Source: Thermoanaerobaculia bacterium (lineage in GTDB: Bacteria > Acidobacteriota > Thermoanaerobaculia > Multivoradales > JAHEKO01). From it: DNA of 11,431 nt. A model generated the notes under the pieces. The model saw nothing but the letters and a program-made list of their open reading frames with translations. It was not told the DNA's origin and searched no databases. The position numbers and the translations under genes are program-made. Every line of letters starts with the position of its first letter. The stretch's first letter is position 1. This document shows, one piece after another, positions 1-4,837 of the stretch. The stretch lies in assembly GCA_029287645.1 (NCBI GenBank), contig JARFQS010000357.1, positions 1 through 11,431 of the forward strand. Direction: 5' to 3'.

Positions 1-1
1 C

Positions 2-706
2 CTCTATCTCGGGATCTTCCTGACGATTCCTTCCCCTCGCCTGACAGCGCGTTGGAGAAGCTTCATCTTCAAGAACTGGTCGCGAGGTCTCCTTCTGATC
101 ACAGGGGTGCGGCGTCACGCTGTCGGCCAGCCACCAGAAGCACCCTTCCTGCTGGTTTCGAATCACTTGAGCTATGTAGATATCGCAGTCCTCGGCAGCA
201 TCGTGGGGGGCGTCTTCGTCGCCAAAGCCGAGATCTCGGACTGGCCGGCCGTCGGCTTTCTCTGTCGCTCCGTCGAGACCATCTTCATCGATCGCGAGAT
301 GCGGCGCGACATTCCCAGGGTCATCGAAGAGATCGAGCGCCAACTCGGTCACGGACAAGGAGTCATACTCTTCGCCGAGGGAACAAGCTCGTCGGGCGCC
401 TCGGTTCTCCCTTTCCTTCCCTCCCTGCTCGAGCCGGCAGCTCGATCCGACCTGCCTGTCTCTCATGCAACACTGACCTACTGGACTCCCGAGGGAGAGC
501 CCCCTGCTCACCTCTCGGTCTGTTGGTGGGGAGGAGCCCCCTTCGGCCCTCACGCCCTCGAGTTCTTCAAGCTGCGGCGCATCGACGCCAAGGTGGTCTT
601 CGGGGACCGGAGATTCCACAGCGGCGACCGAAAGGTTCTGGCCAAGGAGCTCCGGGGGGCGATTGTCGAGAGCTTCGAACCCGTCGTCGAGCAAGAAGAT
701 CTTTGA
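2..706 (+). CDS. Lysophospholipid acyltransferase (PlsC/OlsA-like), 5' end cut by window edge
   Basis: This is the 3' part of a membrane-associated acyltransferase that moves an acyl group onto a lysophospholipid or similar acceptor during membrane lipid synthesis. The frame is open from base 2 to a TGA at 704-706 (234 visible codons). The visible N-terminus is hydrophobic (LYLGIFLTIP), as expected just before the catalytic domain. The catalytic NHxxxxD block is present as NHLSYVD (visible residues 54-60), followed by an IFIDRE block (about 94-99) and FAEGTSS (about 124-130) where PlsC usually has FPEGTRS. The following SVLPFLPSLLE stretch resembles the segment after EGT in OlsA-type acyltransferases, so ornithine-lipid or phosphatidate synthesis are both possible. 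A GTG at 107 could be read as a start, but it would leave only 18 residues before the catalytic motif, and the in-frame upstream sequence looks coding; the true start is outside the window. The acceptor lipid cannot be told from sequence. Confidence 0.88.
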   Translation, partial: LYLGIFLTIPSPRLTARWRSFIFKNWSRGLLLITGVRRHAVGQPPEAPFLLVSNHLSYVDIAVLGSIVGGVFVAKAEISDWPAVGFLCRSVETIFIDREMRRDIPRVIEEIERQLGHGQGVILFAEGTSSSGASVLPFLPSLLEPAARSDLPVSHATLTYWTPEGEPPAHLSVCWWGGAPFGPHALEFFKLRRIDAKVVFGDRRFHSGDRKVLAKELRGAIVESFEPVVEQEDL

Positions 707-736
707 CCCAGACAGGGGGCCCGATCACCGGGAGTG

Positions 737-756
737 AGAACCGTCATTCGGGTTCT
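737..756 (+). terminator. Possible weak hairpin between acyltransferase and TRAP gene
   Basis: AGAACC (737-742) pairs with GGTTCT (751-756) across an 8-base loop, 30 bases after the acyltransferase stop. A 4-bp CCCG/CGGG hairpin (720-732) sits just before it. There is no T-run, so a factor-independent terminator is uncertain. The 119-base gap to the next gene at least permits a transcription break here. Confidence 0.2.
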
Positions 757-825
757 AAGCGGCCAGGCAGTAAGATCGACCCACTCGAACAGCAGACACA
801 CTCATTTCGACACCAGGATCCCGTC

Positions 826-1881
826 ATGCGCCCTACCCGACGATTGATCACCTTTCGAGTCCTGCCCGGCCTCGCCGTGATCGGCCTCCTACTGAGCCTT
901 GCGGCTCCGACTTTCGCCCAGCGACCTACGACCGTGAAGCTGGCGACCCTCGTCCCCGAACGTTCGGTCTGGGGGGTCCTGCTCCGGAATCTGACCGAAG
1001 AATGGAAGACGACCACGGATGGCCGCGTCCAGGCGAGGATCTATCCTGGAGGGGTCGCCGGTGATGATCCCGACATCGTGCGCAAGATGCGGATCGGCCA
1101 ACTCCAGGCGGCGACCATTACGGTCACGGGGCTCGCCGAGATCGACGAGGCCTTCAACGTCTTTTCCATTCCCCTGTTCTACGAGTCCTACGATGAGTAC
1201 TTCTATGTTCTCGACAGCTTGGAGCCGGTCCTGCGCGAGCGGCTCGAGGCCAAGGGTTTCATCTTCCTTCATTGGGGACACGGTGGCTGGGTCCATCTCT
1301 TTGCCACCCAACCGGTGAAGACCGTCGAGGACCTCAAAAGCCTGAAGCTCTTCGTCTGGGCGGGAAGCGACCGGCTGGTGTCCTGGTGGAAGGACAACGG
1401 TTATCGGCCCGTACCCCTGGCTCTCACCGATGCGCTGCCCGCCATGCAGACCGGGATGATCGAGGCGGTTCCCTCCACGCCCTTGGCTGCGCTCTCACTC
1501 CAGTGGTATCGCCAGACTCCCTACATGTTGGACCTGGGCGTCGCCCCGTTGATCGGAGCCACCGTCATCACCAAGCGTGGTTGGAGCAAGATCTCGCCGC
1601 AAGATCAGCAGAAGATTCTCACCGCCTCGCAGCGAGCTGCCGAGAGCTTCGAGGTCGAGATCCCAGCCCAGGATGCCTCTGCGATCGCTGAGATGAAGAA
1701 GCGTGGCCTGACCGTAGACGTCATCACCGACCCGGCAATTCAGAAGGGCTGGACCGAGGAGGCCGAGTCCTTCGCGGCCCACTTCTCCGAGGCTTTCATG
1801 CCTCAGGAGATCTACGTCATGGCCCGCAAGGCCCGCGACGAATTCAGAGCCCGCAACACCGCACCAGAGCCTGACAACTAG
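826..1881 (+). CDS. TRAP-type periplasmic solute-binding protein, DctP family (orphan)
   Basis: This is a 351-residue exported receptor of the DctP/TRAP family, which delivers solutes to a DctQM-type ion-driven permease. Residues 1-31 form a signal peptide: basic MRPTRR, a hydrophobic core at about 12-28, then TFA before Q32. The mature N-terminus VKLATLVPERSVWG matches the first strand of DctP proteins. The MRIGQLQAATITVTGL stretch (about 88-103), the PLALTDALPAMQTGMIEA block (about 197-214) and the late W-rich helix are typical of the family. The start at ATG 826 is chosen for AGGA at 815-818 with a 7-base spacer and for the signal peptide; the frame stays open further upstream but only across the acyltransferase gene. 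At the family's conserved ligand-binding arginine (usually 'LKGLKIR') this protein has F176 in DLKSLKLFVW, so a plain carboxylate ligand is doubtful. No DctQ, DctM or TatT gene is visible. The family call is firm; the ligand is unknown. Confidence 0.9.
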   Translation: MRPTRRLITFRVLPGLAVIGLLLSLAAPTFAQRPTTVKLATLVPERSVWGVLLRNLTEEWKTTTDGRVQARIYPGGVAGDDPDIVRKMRIGQLQAATITVTGLAEIDEAFNVFSIPLFYESYDEYFYVLDSLEPVLRERLEAKGFIFLHWGHGGWVHLFATQPVKTVEDLKSLKLFVWAGSDRLVSWWKDNGYRPVPLALTDALPAMQTGMIEAVPSTPLAALSLQWYRQTPYMLDLGVAPLIGATVITKRGWSKISPQDQQKILTASQRAAESFEVEIPAQDASAIAEMKKRGLTVDVITDPAIQKGWTEEAESFAAHFSEAFMPQEIYVMARKARDEFRARNTAPEPDN

Positions 1882-1924
1882 GAAGAGGCCCGTCCGGGTG
1901 GCTCGCCTGGGGGACGGCGTCGGC

Positions 1925-1982
1925 AATGTAGGGGAGCCCCTTGCGGGCTCCCATGGGAGGGGTCAAGCCCCTCCCCTACATT
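1925..1982. repeat. 58-bp palindromic repeat with cloverleaf-like folding
   Basis: Perfect 12-bp terminal inverted arms, AATGTAGGGGAG (1925-1936) and CTCCCCTACATT (1971-1982), enclose two smaller hairpins. The first is GAGCCC (1934-1939) with GGGCTC (1945-1950) and a CTTGC loop; the second is GGGAGGGG (1955-1962) with CCCCTCCC (1968-1975) and a TCAAG loop. The arms compete for some bases, so either a long hairpin or a cloverleaf can form, equally on both strands. It starts 44 bases after the TRAP gene stop. It looks like a short interspersed palindromic (REP/MITE-like) repeat, and may also act as a transcription end without a T-run. Only one copy is in this window, so that it is repetitive in the genome is inference. 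Confidence 0.7.
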
Positions 1983-2391
1983 ACGGGCGGGCCGCCACCT
2001 TGTCACGTCATCGCGCCGGATCCCTGGTGCTCTGCGATGGTCCTTGCGCCGCGCTCGACGTGGCACCCCCTGACGAACCACCCGAACGAACCTCTGGCAC
2101 CACTGATGGCAGTGAGGCAGTGGGGCAATAGGGCGCAGGGGCTTAGGGGTAACAGCTAAGCAGGGGACCTAAAGAGATGCCAAGGGTTCGGCGTGGGGAC
2201 CTCCAGGAGGTTCTTGCAGCGGAAGGGAGAACAAGCCCCCTGGGGGCCCCACGTCGGACCCTCCAATCGATAACGGCCGGCAGGGGCGCCGGCCGCTTCA
2301 ATGCCCAGGACTCAGGTCCCAAGTCCTAGGACAGTTGTCTGGGCCACCCGAGCGGACCTCATATGACACGGAGGTGAGAAACTGAGGGCGC
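1983..2391. other. Gene-free stretch with several unexplained hairpins
   Basis: No convincing coding frame occurs here: the open frames are short, lack ribosome sites and recognisable domains, and one runs through the palindromic repeat. What is visible is a series of inverted repeats: GCTTAG/CTAAGC (2141-2146 with 2156-2161), ACCTCC/GGAGGT (2199-2204 with 2206-2211, too tight to fold fully), CGGCCGGC/GCCGGCCG (2274-2281 with 2288-2295, 6-base loop) and AGGACT/AGTCCT (2307-2312 with 2322-2327). I recognise no riboswitch, tRNA or known small RNA class. The stretch could encode a small RNA, hold regulatory sites for the downstream sigma operon, or be degraded sequence. If the ECF promoter at 2392-2418 is the only one, this stretch lies outside the operon's transcript. 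Confidence 0.4.
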
Positions 2392-2418
2392 TGTAACTTT
2401 CCAGGGACTTCTTGCGTC
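2392..2418 (+). promoter_or_regulatory. Predicted ECF-type promoter of the sigma operon (likely autoregulated)
   Basis: TGTAAC (2392-2397) and CGTC (2415-2418) are separated by exactly 17 bases. This matches the general ECF pattern of an 'AAC' -35 element and a 'CGTC'-like -10 element, and is close to the Bacillus subtilis sigma-X consensus (TGTAAC-N17-CGAC). It lies 25 bases before the GTG start of an ECF sigma gene, which is where a self-activated promoter is expected. Transcription would begin near 2425, leaving a very short leader of about 20 bases. The motif is seen in the sequence; autoregulation is inference. Confidence 0.6.
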
Positions 2419-2443
2419 TGTCCAAGAGGAGTGCGAATTCGCG

Positions 2444-2965
2444 GTGACGGGTTTCGAGGCGGCGGTGGCGAGACACCAGAGGAGGGTCTTTTCCTTTGCC
2501 CACTACTACCTGGGAAACCCGTCCGAAGCAGAGGATGTCGTGCAGGAAGTTCTTCTTCGGCTCTGGCAGAACTGGCAAAAGCTCGATGCCGAGAGGCTGG
2601 AGCCCTGGCTCTTGAGAGTGACACGCAATGCCTGCTACGACCTGTTGCGCAAGAGGCGCTCCACATCTCGCTACATGGCGCCGGATACCGAGAATGAAGT
2701 CACCGACAGGGCCCCGAGCGATCGACCGGGTCCAGAGGCGAAGGCGGAGGCCAGTGATTTCCGCAAGCACCTGCTTGCGGCTCTTCGCAAACTCGACGAG
2801 CCCATGCGCAGCGTCCTCATCTTGCGGGAGATCCAGGGCCTCAAGTACCAGGAGATCGCCGACATCCTCGAGATCCCGCTCAACACGGTGCGGGTCTATC
2901 TTCATCGGGGACGTCGGCGGCTCCGCAAGCAACTAGGGAGGGTTTACGACCATGTCCCGGCCTGA
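2444..2965 (+). CDS. ECF-family RNA polymerase sigma factor
   Basis: This 173-residue protein directs RNA polymerase to a small set of stress or envelope promoters. The sigma-2 domain covers about residues 5-73, with the -10 recognition helix region AEDVVQEVLLRLW (29-41) and the WLLRVTRNACYDLLRKRR segment (55-72). A polar linker rich in D, E and P (about 78-104) leads to sigma-4 at about 108-165, with the helix-turn-helix YQEIADILEIPLNTVRVYLH (135-154) that reads the -35 element. Length and the absence of a sigma-3 domain are normal for ECF factors. The start is GTG 2444: it is the only plausible start codon in frame and is preceded by AGGAG at 2427-2431, although the 12-base spacer is long. 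Its 3' end overlaps the anti-sigma gene by 14 bases, which implies translational coupling. Target genes probably include this operon. I do not assign an ECF subgroup. Confidence 0.95.
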   Translation: MTGFEAAVARHQRRVFSFAHYYLGNPSEAEDVVQEVLLRLWQNWQKLDAERLEPWLLRVTRNACYDLLRKRRSTSRYMAPDTENEVTDRAPSDRPGPEAKAEASDFRKHLLAALRKLDEPMRSVLILREIQGLKYQEIADILEIPLNTVRVYLHRGRRRLRKQLGRVYDHVPA

Positions 2966-3560
2966 CGACCCGAAATCGTGCCGCGAGCTCGAGCTGCGCA
3001 TCGAGGCACTTGTCGATGGAGAGGTGGCTGCAGCAGAGCGGCGCGACCTTCAAGAACACCTCGAATCCTGCCCCGATTGCGCGAAGCAAGTTCGCCTGGC
3101 TCTCGGCATCCATCGAGAGCTGCAGGCCTTGCCGGAACTAGACGCCCCTGCCCGCGTGCTGGAAACCGTGCTCCAGCAGACGAGGCCAACGGACTCGCGC
3201 CGTTGGTCCTGGAGCCGCCTCTGGCAGGTTCCACGGCCAGCCTGGGTGGCTCTCGGCGCCGCCACCGCGGCCGCCTTGTTGTCGATTCTGATTCTCGTTC
3301 CAGACCCGGTTCCCACTGTGCCGGAACGGTCGGCCGAAATTGAACAGGCTACCGAGGAGGCTCGTCTCGCTCTCGCCTATCTCGACAAGCTCACCCATCG
3401 CACCGCCAGGGATCTTCGGGAAGACGTCGTCCAGAAGCGAGTGGTCGAACCAGCGGCTCGAGGCCTGGCACGTTCCCTGAAGGCGCACGAGGCCGAACCT
3501 CCAGCCGGCGGTCCCGTATCGCACTCCCGGCTTTCCCTCGACACGACAAGGAGCTCGTGA
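2952..3560 (+). CDS. Membrane anti-sigma factor with zinc-binding (ZAS/zf-HC2) domain
   Basis: This 202-residue protein is the likely partner that sequesters the upstream ECF sigma factor at the inner membrane. Its N-terminal domain carries the zinc-type anti-sigma signature HLESCPDC (H36, C40, C43), with C10 as the probable fourth ligand. A single hydrophobic segment at about 97-116 (AWVALGAATAAALLSILILV) follows a basic/aromatic stretch, placing residues 1-95 in the cytoplasm and about 85 residues in the periplasm. The periplasmic part is charged (EIEQATEEARLALAYLDKL, 129-147), helical-looking and not a domain I recognise. HxxxCxxC anti-sigma proteins may respond to thiol oxidation or lose the sigma factor through proteolysis; which applies here is not visible. 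The ATG at 2952 overlaps the sigma gene by 14 bases; the stop at 3558-3560 shares its last base with the next start codon. Confidence 0.9.
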   Translation: MSRPDDPKSCRELELRIEALVDGEVAAAERRDLQEHLESCPDCAKQVRLALGIHRELQALPELDAPARVLETVLQQTRPTDSRRWSWSRLWQVPRPAWVALGAATAAALLSILILVPDPVPTVPERSAEIEQATEEARLALAYLDKLTHRTARDLREDVVQKRVVEPAARGLARSLKAHEAEPPAGGPVSHSRLSLDTTRSS

Positions 3561-4093
3561 TGACACGTATCAAATGCTCGACTCTCCTGCTGCTGACTAC
3601 CCTGGTGGCCACCACGCTCCACGCCCAGGTCATCGAGGAGCACCCGGGCTACTTCCCGCTCGAGGAGCTGCAGTTTCTCTCACCGGAAGCCCTGAGCGTC
3701 GAGATCAACCTGCGCGGTGCCATGCTGAGGCTCATCGCCAAAGTGACAGGAGACGACGACCCGGAGTTCGCTGGAATCATGAACGATCTCGAAGCGATCC
3801 GAGTCCAGATCGCGCCCGTGGATCGGCTGCAGGCCGAGGATATTCGGAAGGGGCTGGACACCGGGGTAGCGATGCTCGAGAACCGGGGCTGGTACCGGAT
3901 GGTTCTGACCCGGGACGAGGGCGAGGAGGTCCACATCTACGGGCGCGAGCGCGATGGAGACTTGCAGGGCCTGACGGTGCTGGCGATGGAGGACGACGAG
4001 GTCATCGTGCTCAATCTCGTGGGGAGCATCGATCCCGACCAACTGGGCAACCTCATGACCGGGCTCGACCTTCCGGAGGTCACCGTCGAATGA
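3560..4093 (+). CDS. Secreted DUF4252-like protein, first of two
   Basis: A 177-residue exported protein of unknown function. Residues 1-22 are a signal peptide (hydrophobic LLLLTTLVATT core, LHA then Q23). The mature protein resembles the DUF4252 family often found next to ECF sigma genes: an N-terminal part about self-association-prone strands and helices (45-105), then a GWYRMV motif (110-115), a VHIYGRE strand (124-130) and a C-terminal strand pair ending in VGSIDPDQLGNL. The start at ATG 3560 has AAGGAG at 3548-3553 with a 6-base spacer; a GTG at 3557 is in frame but less likely. The ATG overlaps the anti-sigma stop as TGATG, and the gene overlaps the next by 4 bases, so all four genes should be co-translated. 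A role as envelope sensor, regulator of the anti-sigma or effector is inference from the operon only. Confidence 0.8.
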   Translation: MTRIKCSTLLLLTTLVATTLHAQVIEEHPGYFPLEELQFLSPEALSVEINLRGAMLRLIAKVTGDDDPEFAGIMNDLEAIRVQIAPVDRLQAEDIRKGLDTGVAMLENRGWYRMVLTRDEGEEVHIYGRERDGDLQGLTVLAMEDDEVIVLNLVGSIDPDQLGNLMTGLDLPEVTVE

Positions 4094-4680
4094 GCTTTCT
4101 TTCGATCGACTCTCCGAACGTCCGAGGATGCCTACAAGCGCGTCGCTTGTTCTTCTCGGCGGTCTCCGTGGCCGCCCTGTTCACCGTCGGGTGCAAGCAG
4201 AGCCCGACTGCAGATCAAATCCGCCTGGAGATCGAGCACCAGCTCCCCGGTGCCAAGTTCGAGCGTGAGAGCCATGTCCACCTCGGTCGGATTTCCATGG
4301 GCGCAGTCAAGCAGTTGATGCGATTCACCCTGCCCAAGGACAGCTCTGAGAGAAAGATCATCACCAGCCTCAAGCGCGTCGATGTCGCGACCTACCGCGT
4401 TGTCTCGCTCCCCGAGGGTCCCTTGGTATCGGAGGTCTCGGTGCTGGAGCGACGCCTGTACCAGGAAGGCTGGACCGCCGCCGTCAAAGAGAGGGAACTC
4501 GACGAGCGGACCTGGGTCATCTATCGAGAGGACGAAAAGGGCTCCGTCCGCAGCATGTGCGTCGTCTCGCTCGACTCCTACGAGCTGGAAGTGGTCTCGA
4601 TCGACGGCCGCCTCGACGAGATGCTCGCCGAAGCCATCGCCGACGACCCTGGCGGCTTCGTTCAGAGCCTCGGTTCCTAG
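4090..4680 (+). CDS. Probable lipoprotein, second DUF4252-like protein
   Basis: A 196-residue exported protein, probably a lipoprotein. Basic residues (R18, R19) precede a hydrophobic run (LFFSAVSVAALFTVG, 20-34) ending in C35, although threonine at -3 makes the lipobox weak. Much of the mature part lines up by eye with the preceding protein: GWTAAV (127-132) with GWYRMV, WVIYREDEKG (142-151) with VHIYGRERDG, and VVSIDGRLDEML with LVGSIDPDQLGNL. This suggests an old tandem duplication within the DUF4252 group with strong divergence. The ATG at 4090 overlaps the previous stop as ATGA, which fixes the start, although it gives an unusually long 17-residue lead before the basic pair; TTG at codon 20 is an unlikely alternative. 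Function unknown; membrane anchoring would place it near the anti-sigma factor's outer part or in the outer membrane. Confidence 0.72.
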   Translation: MSFLSIDSPNVRGCLQARRLFFSAVSVAALFTVGCKQSPTADQIRLEIEHQLPGAKFERESHVHLGRISMGAVKQLMRFTLPKDSSERKIITSLKRVDVATYRVVSLPEGPLVSEVSVLERRLYQEGWTAAVKERELDERTWVIYREDEKGSVRSMCVVSLDSYELEVVSIDGRLDEMLAEAIADDPGGFVQSLGS

Positions 4681-4715
4681 CTCGCAACTCGCCAGCATCG
4701 AAGAGAGTGATCCCT

Positions 4716-4732
4716 CCCCTGCACAGCAGGGG
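4716..4732 (+). terminator. GC-rich hairpin after the sigma operon
   Basis: CCCCTGC (4716-4722) pairs perfectly with GCAGGGG (4726-4732) across an ACA loop, 35 bases after the last gene of the sigma operon. The 7-bp, nearly all-GC stem is stable and well placed to end or slow transcription, but no T-run follows, so it may need Rho or act only as an RNA 3' end. I see no convincing promoter for the next gene between this hairpin and 4838. Confidence 0.4.
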
Positions 4733-4837
4733 GTGAGACGGCCTTTGCCTGCTATTCTCGGCTCGACACCGGGAGTGCTGCCAGGTGAGCTGCCACGATC
4801 ACGACATCCCCCTTCATTCCGATGGGTCGCAAGGCCG

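Noticed and set aside
52..825. Open frame that extends the TRAP gene upstream, giving a 609-residue protein
   Set aside because: It runs out of frame through the acyltransferase gene, is very Arg/Ser-rich as GC-rich shadows are, and would bury the signal peptide. ATG 826 has a ribosome site.
1898..2159. Short + strand frames of 77 and 72 codons after the TRAP gene
   Set aside because: They run through the palindromic repeat, have no ribosome site and no recognisable features.
3574..4089. Upstream extension of the second DUF4252-like gene
   Set aside because: It lies fully over the first DUF4252 gene in another frame and would place the signal sequence in mid-protein.
4382..4837. Upstream extension of the histidine kinase frame
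   Set aside because: It overlaps the second DUF4252 gene and the hairpin at 4716-4732, with Ser/Arg/Pro-rich composition and no recognisable domain.
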